64,000 nucleotides of DNA. It comes from Kitasatospora sp. A2-31 (GTDB lineage: Bacteria; Actinomycetota; Actinomycetes; Streptomycetales; Streptomycetaceae). The DNA is taken from positions 290,187-354,186 of the forward strand of contig NZ_JAKNTA010000010.1 of assembly GCF_022288725.1 (NCBI RefSeq), in the 5' to 3' direction. Each line of letters starts with the position of its first letter. Position 1 is the stretch's first letter. Under the pieces are notes generated by a model. It was not told the DNA's origin. It ran no database searches and saw only the letters and a program-made list of their open reading frames with translations. A program made the position numbers and the translations under genes. This document shows, piece after piece, positions 40,676-48,998 of this stretch.

Positions 40676-41509
40676 TCAGCGCCCGTGCCGGGGCCGGAGC
40701 AGGGCCAGGTGCTCCTCCCGGACGAGGTCGAACTTGAGTGCCAGCGCGACGAGTTCCTCGCGCTTGCCGCCGCTGCGGGCGCCCGGGGCGGCGGCCTCCT
40801 CCGGGGCCTCGCGCAACCGGAGTTTGGTCGCCACCAGGTAGTCGATGTGGTAGTTGACGGCGGAGCGGGTGAGCCCGCGGCAGGACGGCAGGGCCCGCAG
40901 CCGCTCCACCACGTCGGTGGCACCGGGGACCACGGCCGCCGAGGGCGAGCGCAGCCGGGGCTCGCAGAGGGCGAGCAGGACGAGGAAGTACTTGGAGGTG
41001 GGGTCGAGCGCGAACGGGCTGACCGTCAGCTCGCCGGAACGGGACTCCGGTCCGCCGTCCAGATAGGCGTGTTGGGGAGCGAAGACCTTGAACTCGGCGG
41101 GTTCGCCGAGAGCCGGCAGCAGGACGCGGGAGAACTCGAAGGGCACCGGCGCACCGAGCCGGCCGGGAGCGACCTTGACGTGCTCGCCGGCGCCTTCCAG
41201 GTTCTCCACCACGTAGGTCGCGGACGGGCTGAAGTTGGAGAGCCGCCAGTAGTCCTCCGCCGCGGTGACCTCCCCGGCGCGGCGCGAGATGCCCTGGTCG
41301 GCGAGCGGGATGACGGCGGGCCGGCCGGGCTCGCCGCGCCCGAACCCGGCGCTCTCGCCCGGGCCCAGGTGCAGCAGGGCGGGCTTGGGCGACGCCGGGC
41401 GCCGGGCGGCGGCAGCGGGGTGCACGGGCCCGGCGCAGGACCGGGCGGATCGCCCGCCGGACGCGGACTCCGGGCGGGGATCGGGCAGTTGGACGATGAC
41501 CGTGTCCAT
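40676..41509 (-). CDS. FHA-domain protein with C-terminal winged-helix-like region, partner of the kinase
   Basis: 277 residues, ATG 41509. Residues about 45-132 form an FHA phosphothreonine-reading domain: FGRGEPGRPAVIPLADQGISRRAGEV, WRLSNFSPSATYVVEN, and VPFEFSRVLLP. The Gly-Arg and Ser-Arg positions that contact phosphothreonine are present; Asn92 fits the conserved NxS/T turn. The C-terminal part (about 165-277) looks like a winged-helix-type domain: SKYFLVLLALCEPRLRS, ATDVVERLRALPSCRGLTRSAVNYHIDYLVATKLRL. It is directly upstream of the kinase-SLT gene (six-base gap), so the FHA domain likely reads a mark placed by that kinase. It may act on DNA, but that is inference. Confidence 0.87.
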   Translation of the reverse strand: MDTVIVQLPDPRPESASGGRSARSCAGPVHPAAAARRPASPKPALLHLGPGESAGFGRGEPGRPAVIPLADQGISRRAGEVTAAEDYWRLSNFSPSATYVVENLEGAGEHVKVAPGRLGAPVPFEFSRVLLPALGEPAEFKVFAPQHAYLDGGPESRSGELTVSPFALDPTSKYFLVLLALCEPRLRSPSAAVVPGATDVVERLRALPSCRGLTRSAVNYHIDYLVATKLRLREAPEEAAAPGARSGGKREELVALALKFDLVREEHLALLRPRHGR

Positions 41510-41822
41510 CCGGACCACCTCCGTGGATCGGATCGATCGTAGCCGTCCGAATCCGGCTCCCGTGGCCACGCCACCCGGACGAGTGAACGCCGGTGCGGCG
41601 CACGCTCCCGGTCGCTCCGACCTGGCGTCAAACACATGATTCGTAAGCATAGTTGATCGACAGTTGAACGCTTCGGAACGGTCAGTGACACATCACCCCG
41701 TTGCAGCATGTAGTTGAACGGTCACCTGGAGTGTGATGTAGCGCACGTATGTCACACGTTCGAAATATGCAAGACTCATCCCACCCAGTGAGATTCCCTT
41801 TCTTTCCAAGGAGGTTCACATC
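41510..41822. other. 313-bp divergent promoter region, AT-richer with repeats
   Basis: Lies between the FHA gene and a secreted-protein gene. It is AT-richer than its surroundings. AGTTGA occurs three times (41651, 41662, 41712), twice as AGTTGAACG, and ACATCAC (41690-41696) is matched by GTGATGT (41733-41739). These could be regulator sites. AAGGAGG ends the region as the ribosome site of the gene at 41823. Confidence 0.5.
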
Positions 41823-42233
41823 ATGCGCGCTCGGATCGCAGCTCTGATGGTCGCGGCGGCAGGTATCACGGCGGCGACGATCGCCCCCGCCTCGGCGGCG
41901 GTCGCGTCCGCCGAGACCGGCGCAGCCGCTTGCGCCGCCGTGGTCGACCGGCCCTGCGTCTGGCAGGAGAAGGACGGCGGGGGCGTCGTCGGCGTCGCGC
42001 AGTTCTCCGCCGCCGACCCGGGCCAGCTGACGATGGTCCAGGTCGAGGTCCGCACCCAGAAGGCCTGGGGCAGCCCGTGGATCACCACGGCCTCGGCGAC
42101 CACCATCACCACCGGCCTCGTCAAGGCGGTCACCCCGCGGGTCTCCACCCACGACCTCAAGATGATCTGTGCCACCGGCGGCCCGGCCCTGGACGCGACC
42201 CAGCGGGTGACCACCTGCACCGGCCCGTTCTGA
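41823..42233 (+). CDS. Small secreted protein, unknown family
   Basis: 136 residues, ATG 41823, with AAGGAGG seven bases upstream, among the best ribosome sites in the window. Signal peptide RARIAALMVAAAGITAATIAPASAAVASA. The mature 110 residues have four cysteines (AACAAV, RPCVWQ, MICATG, TTCTGPF) likely forming two disulfides, and are beta-rich (QFSAADPGQLTMVQVEVRTQKAWGSPWITTASATTITTGLVKAVTPRVS, read in parts). I do not recognise a family. Strong ribosome site and AT-rich promoter suggest good expression. Confidence 0.72.
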   Translation: MRARIAALMVAAAGITAATIAPASAAVASAETGAAACAAVVDRPCVWQEKDGGGVVGVAQFSAADPGQLTMVQVEVRTQKAWGSPWITTASATTITTGLVKAVTPRVSTHDLKMICATGGPALDATQRVTTCTGPF

Positions 42234-42759
42234 TCACGCCGCGGTGCGGTGAGTGATGACCCGTCGGCGGACCGGCCGTCGTGGCCGCGTCGCCGTCTGG
42301 CGGAATGAGACCCCGCACGGGGCCTGGCGGGTGATAACCCGTCACCGTCGTCCGGGTGAAGGCGTCCGGTCGACGTTCGACGAGGTGAGGCCCGTGGGGG
42401 CCGGCAGCGAACAGTGAAGCCGGGCCGAGTCGGGGGCCGGGTGGGGATCGGGACGGCGGGCAGCAGCCCCGGCCCCCTCCCCGGCCCCTCCCCCTCGCCC
42501 TTCCCAGCAGCACCCCCAGGAGCCTCCCGGCTCGTACTCGGGCCGAGGCCCCGTCAACAATGCGCCAACCTCCCGCCGAACACCGCCCGGCCCGCGCAAC
42601 CCCTCTCGGAGCATGGGATTTTGCACTATCTTGGGAATTCACCCGGGGCGGGGCGGGCCGCCCATCCGGCTGGCACATGCCGACACGGCGGAGCCTGCCG
42701 CGCACCGTGCACCACCCCCGCCACCGCAGGACCTACGCGGACGAAGGGGGAGCGTGCCG
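42234..42759. other. 526-bp gene-free stretch before the deacetylase gene
   Basis: Contains a short hairpin CCCCG-CA-CGGGG (42311-42322) and a partial direct repeat (GAGTGATGACCCGTCG near 42251, GGGTGATAACCCGTCA near 42330) that may end the preceding gene. 42460-42520 is C-rich on the plus strand. An AT-richer patch (ATTTTGCACTATCTTGGGAATTC, 42618-42640) could hold the promoter of the deacetylase gene. No small gene is convincing. Confidence 0.45.
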
Positions 42760-43902
42760 ATGCCCGAGGGGCCCACGCATTCGACCGGGGCCGGCGCCGG
42801 CCCGCCCACCGGCACGAGGCCGACCGGCCCGGACGGCGCGACCGGCCCGGCGGGCGCGGACCGCCGACGGGTGACGATCGGCCAGGACCCGCGCAGGACC
42901 GGCCACCTGCACGACCACGTCGGGCAGACCCAGGCGCCGACCACGCCCGCGACGCCCGCCGCGCCCGGACCGCGCGGACGCCTCGCCGACCGGCGCAGCA
43001 CCGTCGACGCCCTGCTCCGCCACTCCCCCGCACAGCCGCTGTTCCGCCTCCTGGCGACCCGCCGGCTCGCCGTCCTCGCCTACCACGGCATCGAGGACCC
43101 CCGGACCTTCGCCCTGCAGATGGCCCGGCTGGTCCGGATCGCCCGCCCGGTCTCGCTGGCCCGGATCGAGCAGGCCGTCCACGACGGCCGCCCCCTGCCG
43201 GCCCGCAGCGTACTGGTCACCTTCGACGACGGCGACCGCACCGTCCTCACCGAGGCACTGCCGGTGCTGACCAGGCTGCAGATCCCGGCCGCCGCCTTCG
43301 TGGTCACCGAACACGTCGACGGCGACCGACCGTTCTGGTGGGCCGAGGCCGCGTTCCTGGCCACCCACGGCGGCACCGCCCGGAGCCTGGTCGGCTGCCC
43401 TCCCGGAGCGGTGGTGCGCCGGCTGAAGGCCCTGCCGGACCCCGACCGCCGCACCGCGCTCGCCGAACTGCGGGAGAGCGCCGGCGCCCGCGCGCCCCGC
43501 CGGGAGCAGCTCACCCGGGACGACCTGCTGACGCTGCACCGCTCCGGGGTGGCGGTCGGCAACCACACCGCCGGCCATCCCTGCCTGGACCGCTGCGAGG
43601 ACGACACCGTCCAGGACGAGATCACCCGCTCCCACGACGCGCTCACCAGTTGGCTCGGCGGCGAGGCGCCGACCGCCTTCGCCTACCCCAACGGCAACTT
43701 CGACGGGCGCGCCGACACCCTGCTGCGGCGCCTCGGCTACCGCGTCGGCTTCCTCTTCGACCACCGGCACGACCGGCTGCTGCCCGGACAGCCGCTGCGG
43801 ATCAGCCGTCTTCGGGTGAACTCCACCACCAGCCGCGACCGGTTCGACACAATTCTCTCCGGGCTTCACCCGGCCGTGCACCGGCTGCGCGGCGGGGTCT
43901 GA
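42760..43902 (+). CDS. Polysaccharide deacetylase (NodB homology)
   Basis: 380 residues, ATG 42760 (GAAGGGGG nine bases upstream; GTG two codons earlier is possible). The first 75 residues are Gly/Thr/Pro-rich and disordered. The NodB domain covers about 100-330: VLAYHGIED, VLVTFDDGDR with the Asp pair of motif 1, and VGNHTAGHPCLD giving the metal-binding HxxxH of motif 2, then FAYPNGNFDG. FWWAEAAFL and similar inserts fit the actinobacterial class. These enzymes remove N-acetyl groups from wall or capsule sugars. No signal peptide is seen, so it may be cytoplasmic or anchored otherwise. The next gene, a GNAT, is 22 bp downstream. Confidence 0.88.
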   Translation: MPEGPTHSTGAGAGPPTGTRPTGPDGATGPAGADRRRVTIGQDPRRTGHLHDHVGQTQAPTTPATPAAPGPRGRLADRRSTVDALLRHSPAQPLFRLLATRRLAVLAYHGIEDPRTFALQMARLVRIARPVSLARIEQAVHDGRPLPARSVLVTFDDGDRTVLTEALPVLTRLQIPAAAFVVTEHVDGDRPFWWAEAAFLATHGGTARSLVGCPPGAVVRRLKALPDPDRRTALAELRESAGARAPRREQLTRDDLLTLHRSGVAVGNHTAGHPCLDRCEDDTVQDEITRSHDALTSWLGGEAPTAFAYPNGNFDGRADTLLRRLGYRVGFLFDHRHDRLLPGQPLRISRLRVNSTTSRDRFDTILSGLHPAVHRLRGGV

Positions 43903-43924
43903 ACGGCACTGGGGGGTTGGGATT

Positions 43925-45121
43925 TTGGGGATCACCGAGAACGGGACGCCCGCAGGCGGAGCAGAGGGCACGGACCGCAGGAGCGGCAGCGCCCCGGGAG
44001 CGGAAGCGGTGGTCGCCGCGACCGTCCGGGCGCGACCGGCGGGCGGGGCGGCCGCCCGGCCGGTCCGCTACCGGTCCCCCGCGCTGCCGGTGGACGTGCT
44101 CGACGGCTGGCGGTCGCTGGCGACCGCCGATCCGGCCGGATCGTGGTTCACCACGCCCGAGTGGGCGCTCTCCTGGTGGGAGACGCTCGGCACGCAACGG
44201 GGGACGGGCGAGATCACCGTCTGGCGCGAGGCCGACGGCCGGGTCTCCGCCGTGGTCCCGCTGCTGCACACCCGGCGCCGTCTCCACCCCCGGGTGCCGC
44301 TGGCCGTCCCCTGCCTCACCGTACTCGGCTCGGGCCCCGGCGCGGCCGACCACTGCGGCTTCACCGCCGCGCCCGAGCGGCGCGGCGAGGTGGCCGACTG
44401 GCTGAGGCGACGGGGTCGCAGGGCGACGCTGCTGCTCACCGACCTCGACCCGGGGCAGACCGGCCTGCTGCCGCCCGGCGCGGTGGAGACCGGCCGCACC
44501 CCCTGCCCGCGCGCCGATCTCACGGCCGGACCGGACGCGCTCGGCTCCCGCCGGTTCCGCGCGAACCTCCGCCGGTACGGACGGAAGCTGGCCACCGAGG
44601 GGATCACCTTCCGCTGGGTCGGCCCGGCCGTCCGGGAGGTCGAAATCGCCGAGCGCAAAGCCTTGTTGGACGCCGTCCTGCGCCTGCACCGGCAGCGGCG
44701 GGCCGCCCTCGGCCGGCCGACCACCTTCGACGCCGTCCGCGCGCCGCTGCACCTGCGGCTCATCGAGCGCGCCGCCGCCACCGGCCGTGGCGAGGGTCCG
44801 GCCTTCCTGGTCGCCGAGCGGGCCGGCGAGGCGGTCGGTGTGCTCTACGGGTTCCTGTGGCGTGACGCCTTCGCCTACTACCAGATCGGCTGGGACCAGA
44901 CCTGGGCGCCGCTGCGGCTCGGCACGGCGGTGATCGCCGAGGCCGTCCGGGCCGCCGCCGACCAGGGCCTGGCCACCTTCGACTTCCTGCGCGGCACCGA
45001 GCCGTACAAGTACCGGTTCGACGCGGTGGACCGGGAGGACGTCTCCTGGCTGGTCCCGCACGGGCTCTCCGGCGCGTTGCTCGGCCTCAAGCACCGCGCC
45101 AAGGCGGCCCGCAGGGGCTGA
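43925..45121 (+). CDS. CelD/BcsL-type GNAT acyltransferase
   Basis: 398 residues from TTG 43925, with GGGGGG about eight bases upstream; the gap to the previous gene is 22 bp. The C-terminal half has the Acetyltransf_6 double-GNAT fold: RFRANLRRYGRKLATEGITFRW, ALLDAVLRLHRQRRAALG, and the family end GVLYGFLWRDAFAYYQIGWDQTWAPLRLGTAVIAEAVRAAADQGLATFDFLRGTEPYKYRF. This YYxxGxD...FDFLRGxExYK pattern belongs to proteins for cellulose or exopolysaccharide production and FemAB relatives. With the deacetylase next door, the pair probably swaps or adds acyl groups on a surface polysaccharide. Confidence 0.88.
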   Translation: MGITENGTPAGGAEGTDRRSGSAPGAEAVVAATVRARPAGGAAARPVRYRSPALPVDVLDGWRSLATADPAGSWFTTPEWALSWWETLGTQRGTGEITVWREADGRVSAVVPLLHTRRRLHPRVPLAVPCLTVLGSGPGAADHCGFTAAPERRGEVADWLRRRGRRATLLLTDLDPGQTGLLPPGAVETGRTPCPRADLTAGPDALGSRRFRANLRRYGRKLATEGITFRWVGPAVREVEIAERKALLDAVLRLHRQRRAALGRPTTFDAVRAPLHLRLIERAAATGRGEGPAFLVAERAGEAVGVLYGFLWRDAFAYYQIGWDQTWAPLRLGTAVIAEAVRAAADQGLATFDFLRGTEPYKYRFDAVDREDVSWLVPHGLSGALLGLKHRAKAARRG

Positions 45122-45159
45122 CGGCCCGCGCCGGGCGGTCGGCGGCCCCTGCCCCGGAG

Positions 45160-45240
45160 CGTCACCGTCGTGCCTCGGCCGTCACCCTCGCGCCGGACCG
45201 TCACCCGCGGCCGTCACCCTCGCGCCCCGGGCCGTCACCG
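45160..45240. repeat. Five CCGTCACC repeats between convergent genes
   Basis: Five near-identical (C)CGTCACC octamers, spaced by 13-21 bases rich in CGCGCC, lie between the GNAT and aminotransferase genes. The last one overlaps the aminotransferase gene end. All share one orientation. Significance unknown. Confidence 0.65.
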
Positions 45241-46371
45241 GCGGCGGCCCTTCAGCCAGCCGGCGAAGGCGTCCAGGGCGGGCTCCGGGTCGCGGCGGCC
45301 GACGCCGATCCGGAACCGGTCGGCCGGGGTGGGGGTGAGTCCGGAGCGGAAGATGCTCGCGGGCAGCAGCAGCACGCCGGCCTCCTCCACCAGCCCGGTG
45401 CAGAACGCCTCCACGCCGTCCGCCCCGAGGTAGCGCGGGTAGGCGACGCAACCTCCGTCCGGGGCCTGCCAGTCGAAGAGCTCGGCGAACGCGGCGAAGA
45501 ACTCGTCGAAGAGCGGCAGGTTGGCGGCGATGATCGCGCGGTTGCGCTCCAGGATCCGCTCGCGGTTGCCGATCGCGATCCGGGCCAGGACCTCGCTGGG
45601 CGCGGAGTTGCAGATCGTGGTGTAGTGCTTGGCCCGCTCCAGCCTCGAGCGCAGCTCCCGGTCCCGGCAGGCGATCCAGCCGATCCGCAGGCCGGGCAGG
45701 CCGAGCGACTTGGAGGTGACGTTGAGCGAGAGCGCGCGCTCGGAGAGGTCCGCGGCGTTCGGCAGGGTCCGGGCCGGGTCGCGCTCCAGGCCGCGGTAGA
45801 CCTCGTCGCTGAACAGGTGGATGCCGCGTTCGTCGCAGAGTTCGGCGAGGCGCGTGAAGTCGGCGGCGTCGATCACCGCGCCGGTCGGGTTGTTGGGGAA
45901 GTTGACCGAGACCACCCGGGTGTTCGGACGCAGCGCGGCGGCCACCTCGTCCAGGTCGAGCGCCCAGCCCCGGTCGGCGTCCAGGGCGACGCCGGTGACG
46001 TCGCAGAGCGAGAGCGGGACGGTCTCGGCGGACTGGTAGTTGGGGGTCACCACGACGGCGTGGTCGTCCGGGCCGAGCAGGACCTGCATGGCCAGGTTGA
46101 GCCCCTCCTGCGCGCCGCCGAAGCAGAGCACGTCGTCGGCCTCGACCCGCTCGTACATGCCGGCGATGGCCCGGCGAAGTCCTGGGTCGCCGAAGGTCTC
46201 GGTGTAGCCGAGGGTGAGGGTGTCCCAGGCGTGGCGGTCCTCGGGGCTCGCGAGGTCGAGCAGTTCGGACATCGCCATGGTCTGCGCGTCGGAGGCGGTG
46301 AGGTGGTGGCGTGCGGTGAACTCCCAGCGGGAGAAGTAGGTTTCGAGCCGGAAGTCGGGGAGCTTGGTCAT
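45235..46371 (-). CDS. Class I/II PLP-dependent aminotransferase
   Basis: 378 residues, ATG 46371, overlapping the regulator stop by ATGA. It is a fold-type I aminotransferase: VEADDVLCFGGAQEGLNLAMQVLLGPDDHAVVVTPNYQSAETVP, SVNFPNNPTGAVIDAADF, LFSDEVYRGLE, and the Schiff-base lysine in NVTSKSLGLPGLRIGWIA. The R-F-R-I-G-V-G end binds the substrate carboxylate. The start FRLETYFSRWEFTARHHLTASDAQTM is typical of a branch tied to MocR-like or DauR-like regulators. Likely substrate is an unusual or D-amino acid, given the regulator type, but this is inference. Confidence 0.9.
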   Translation of the reverse strand: MTKLPDFRLETYFSRWEFTARHHLTASDAQTMAMSELLDLASPEDRHAWDTLTLGYTETFGDPGLRRAIAGMYERVEADDVLCFGGAQEGLNLAMQVLLGPDDHAVVVTPNYQSAETVPLSLCDVTGVALDADRGWALDLDEVAAALRPNTRVVSVNFPNNPTGAVIDAADFTRLAELCDERGIHLFSDEVYRGLERDPARTLPNAADLSERALSLNVTSKSLGLPGLRIGWIACRDRELRSRLERAKHYTTICNSAPSEVLARIAIGNRERILERNRAIIAANLPLFDEFFAAFAELFDWQAPDGGCVAYPRYLGADGVEAFCTGLVEEAGVLLLPASIFRSGLTPTPADRFRIGVGRRDPEPALDAFAGWLKGRRR

Positions 46372-47135
46372 CGCGTCGTCCTGGATCGTGCGGCGGGTCG
46401 GGGTGTGGAGTCGGGGTCGGATCCGGGCTCGGATCCGGGCTCGGGGGCGGGCTCGGGGGCGGGCTCGGGCTCGGGGGCGAGGTCGGGCTCGGGGCCGGGG
46501 GCGTTGCCGGGGACGGCTCTGAGGTCGGCGAGCAGGGTGTAGACGGTGGAGCGGGACACCTTGAGCGCCGTGGCGACGGCCGGCACCGCGCGGCGCACCG
46601 CGAGCACCCCGGCCTGGTCGAGCCGGCGCAGCACGGCGATCCGGTCCTCACGGGTGAGCCGCTCCGGCGGGCGGCCGTGGGCGCGGACGTAGCCGCCGAT
46701 GACCTCGTTCATCCGCTCCGTCCAGTCGCGCTCGAAGAGCGGGGCGGGGCGGGGCGCGGTCGGAGCGGCGAAGGCGGCCAGCAGGGCTGAGGCCTGCTCC
46801 AGCGGGCCGCGGTCGAGGTTGACGCAGAGCACCGCCGAAGGCGTGCCGTCGGCGTCGCGCAGCACGGCGCTGACCGAGGAGAGCCGCCGGCCGTCGGGCA
46901 GCAGCTTCGCGTAGGGCCCGTAGACGTCGGGCGCGGACGGTCCGAGCCGGTCCAGCTCGCCGAGCAGCGACGGGTCGCCGGGGGCGCGCGCGGTCATCGG
47001 GTTCCAGATGGCCAGTACCTCGTCCCGGACGGCGTCGTGCAGTACCACCTCGGCGTACGGCCCGAGCAGCAGCGCGACGGCCTGGCAGACGGGCGACCAG
47101 GCCCGGACGCGCGGGTCGGGGGTCTCTGCGGTCAT
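46368..47135 (-). CDS. YheO/DauR-like PAS-HTH regulator
   Basis: 255 residues, ATG 47135. Residues about 10-120 are a YheO-like PAS domain (SPVCQAVALLLGPYAEVVLHDAVRDEVLAIWNPMTARAPGDPSLL, YGPYAKLLPDGRRLSSVSAVLRDADGTPSAVLCVNLD), and about 140-210 the DauR-type HTH (RLTREDRIAVLRRLDQAGVLAVRRAVPAVATALKVSRSTVYTLLADL). DauR controls D-arginine catabolism in Pseudomonas. The last 40 residues are a PEP-rich tail from a repetitive GAGCCCGA-like tract, unlike the family. Transcription is likely leaderless from a promoter containing two tandem palindromes, pointing to autoregulation. The aminotransferase is its coupled partner. Confidence 0.9.
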   Translation of the reverse strand: MTAETPDPRVRAWSPVCQAVALLLGPYAEVVLHDAVRDEVLAIWNPMTARAPGDPSLLGELDRLGPSAPDVYGPYAKLLPDGRRLSSVSAVLRDADGTPSAVLCVNLDRGPLEQASALLAAFAAPTAPRPAPLFERDWTERMNEVIGGYVRAHGRPPERLTREDRIAVLRRLDQAGVLAVRRAVPAVATALKVSRSTVYTLLADLRAVPGNAPGPEPDLAPEPEPAPEPAPEPGSEPGSDPDSTPRPAARSRTTR

Positions 47136-47137
47136 GC

Positions 47138-47172
47138 CTGGACTGTACGTCCAGTCTGGACGATTCGTCCAG
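47138..47172 (-). promoter_or_regulatory. Two tandem CTGGAC-N5-GTCCAG operators and leaderless promoter
   Basis: Perfect palindromes at 47138-47154 (CTGGAC-TGTAC-GTCCAG) and 47156-47172 (CTGGAC-GATTC-GTCCAG), 18 bp between centres. Reading the minus strand, TACAGT (-10 like) ends six bases before ATG 47135, so the mRNA would begin at or near the start codon. The operators cover the whole core promoter. Confidence 0.85.
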
Positions 47173-47190
47173 GGCGCCTGACCCGGAACG

Positions 47191-47230
47191 GCGACCGCCC
47201 CCTCCCCTGCTGTGGGGAGGGGGCGGTCGC
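47191..47230 (-). terminator. 17-bp-stem terminator of the YVTN protein gene
   Basis: GCGACCGCCCCCTCCCC (47191-47207) and GGGGAGGGGGCGGTCGC (47214-47230) pair perfectly around a six-base loop, about 120 bases after the stop at 47352. It isolates the regulator promoter from read-through. Confidence 0.8.
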
Positions 47231-47351
47231 CGCGGGCCGGCGCGGATCACCCGATCGAGGGCCGGTGACCGGGCCGGTGACCGGGCGGCGCCCCGGCGGC
47301 CCGGCGCGGCCCGGCCACGCGGACGCGGTCGCCGCTCAGCGGCAGCTCAGC

Positions 47352-48998
47352 TCAGCTACAGCTCAGCTGCGCGAGGCTGGAGGTGCAGGTGCGGGACGCC
47401 TTGTCGTTGGCCGGGACCGGGTCGGCGGGCGCGCTCGCGGTGCGGACGGCCGACACGGTGAAGGTCCGGCCGAGGTTGAACAGCCCGACGTGCAGCGAGA
47501 GGTGCCGGGTGGTGCTCGCACCCGACGCCAGCGGCGCGGCGAGCGTGCAGGTCAGCCGGCCGGAGCCGACGGTGCAGTCCGTGGAGGAGGCGATCATCCC
47601 CACGGGCAGGTCGGCGGTGACCGTGCCCGAGGCTGCCGCGTTCGGGCCGTGGTTCGTCACCGTGAGGGTGTAGTCGACCCGCCCGGCGAGCAGTCCGCCG
47701 ACCGGGGTGGCGCCGAGGGCGACGGCCAGGTCGGCGGTGGGCGCGACGTAGGTGTACCGGTCCGCGGCGACCGGCGCGCTGGTGCCGCCCGCAGTGGTCA
47801 CCCGCACGTCGACGGCGCCGGCCGCGGCGGCCGCGGGCGCCGCGGCGGTGCAGCTGGTCGCGGTGCAGGAGAAGGCGGTGGCGTTCCCGGCCGCGCCGAA
47901 GCTCACCGCCGTCGCACCGGCCAGGTCGGTGCCGGTGACGGTGACGGTCGTGCCCCCGGCCTGCGGTCCGGAGGAGGGGCTGATCCCGGTCACCGCGGGT
48001 GCCGGCAGCGGGAAGCCGAGCACGGTGACGGTCCCGGCGGTGAAGCCGGCGAGGTAGCCGCGCCGCCCGTCGCGGGTGAGCGCGAGCGTGTACGGGCCGG
48101 CGCCGACCGGGACGGTCGCCGACACCGCGAGCGTGGCGGTGTCGATGACGCTGAGCGTGTCGTCGGCGTAGTCGGAGGCGTAGGCGTGGCGCCCGTCGGG
48201 CGCGAGGGGGACGGCGAACGGGTTGGTGCCGACCGTCACGGTGCCGGTGACGGTGCGGGCGGCCGGGTCCAGGACGCTCACGGTGGAGTCGCCGCCGTTG
48301 CCGGTCCAGAGCCGGGAGCCGTCGGCGCTGAGCGCCAGCCCGAAGACCCCGTGGCCGACGGGGATGTGCGCGCCCACCGTGCTGCTCGCGGTGTCGATCA
48401 CCTCCACCGACTGGGCGCCCGAGGCGGCCACGTAGACGTGCGCGCCGTCCGGGGCGACGGCCACGCCGTGCGGCTCCGCACCGACGGCGACGGTGGCGGT
48501 CACGGTGTTGGTCGCCGTGTCCAGCACGCTGACGGTGGCGTCGCCGGCGTTGGTCACGTACGCGTGGGCGCCGTCGGGAGCGACGGCCACGCCGAAGGCC
48601 CCGGCGCCCACCGGGACGGTCGCGGTGACGGTGTTGCTCGCGGTGTCCACCACGCTGACCGTGCCGTCGAGGTGGTGGGTCAGGTAGGCGTGCCGTCCGT
48701 CCGGCGCCACGGCCACCGCGTACGAGCCGGTGCCCGCGGTGAAGGTGGCGGCGACGGCGTTGGTGGCGGTGTCCAGGACGGTCACGGCTCCGCTGCTCTG
48801 GCTGGCGACGTAGGCCCGGGCGCCGTCCGGTGCCAGCGCCACGCCCGCCGGGTAGGCCGCGACGGCCACGGTGGCGGTGACGTTCGGCGGCGGCGCGGCC
48901 GCCGCGGCGGTGCCGGGCTGCACCAGCAGCGCGGCCGTGGCCGCACCGGTGGCGACCACGGCCGTCCAGGCGCGGCGGGGTGAACGACGTATTCTCAC
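47352..48998 (-). CDS. Secreted YVTN beta-propeller protein with IPT/TIG and DUF11 domains
   Basis: 548 residues from GTG 48998 (GGAG nine bases upstream). Signal peptide ends near GTAAAAAPP. Residues about 40-330 are seven YVTN blades, each of the form PVGAGxxGVAVAPDGAHAYVTNxGDxTVSVLDTATNTVTATV. Then an IPT/TIG fold (ITGISPSSGPQAGGTTVTVTGTDLAGATAVSFG; about 333-415), then a DUF11-type domain (DLAVALGATPVGGLLAGRVDYTLTVTNHGPNAAASGTVTADLP; about 420-540). Cysteines in the last domains may pair. The three-part build is common in streptomycete exported proteins that probably bind surfaces or sugars. No enzyme motif. Confidence 0.9.
   Translation of the reverse strand: MRIRRSPRRAWTAVVATGAATAALLVQPGTAAAAAPPPNVTATVAVAAYPAGVALAPDGARAYVASQSSGAVTVLDTATNAVAATFTAGTGSYAVAVAPDGRHAYLTHHLDGTVSVVDTASNTVTATVPVGAGAFGVAVAPDGAHAYVTNAGDATVSVLDTATNTVTATVAVGAEPHGVAVAPDGAHVYVAASGAQSVEVIDTASSTVGAHIPVGHGVFGLALSADGSRLWTGNGGDSTVSVLDPAARTVTGTVTVGTNPFAVPLAPDGRHAYASDYADDTLSVIDTATLAVSATVPVGAGPYTLALTRDGRRGYLAGFTAGTVTVLGFPLPAPAVTGISPSSGPQAGGTTVTVTGTDLAGATAVSFGAAGNATAFSCTATSCTAAAPAAAAAGAVDVRVTTAGGTSAPVAADRYTYVAPTADLAVALGATPVGGLLAGRVDYTLTVTNHGPNAAASGTVTADLPVGMIASSTDCTVGSGRLTCTLAAPLASGASTTRHLSLHVGLFNLGRTFTVSAVRTASAPADPVPANDKASRTCTSSLAQLSCS

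Noticed and set aside
38405..41542. 1045-codon plus-strand frame opposite the antiporter, kinase and FHA genes
   Set aside because: Antisense shadow spanning three real genes and their gaps.
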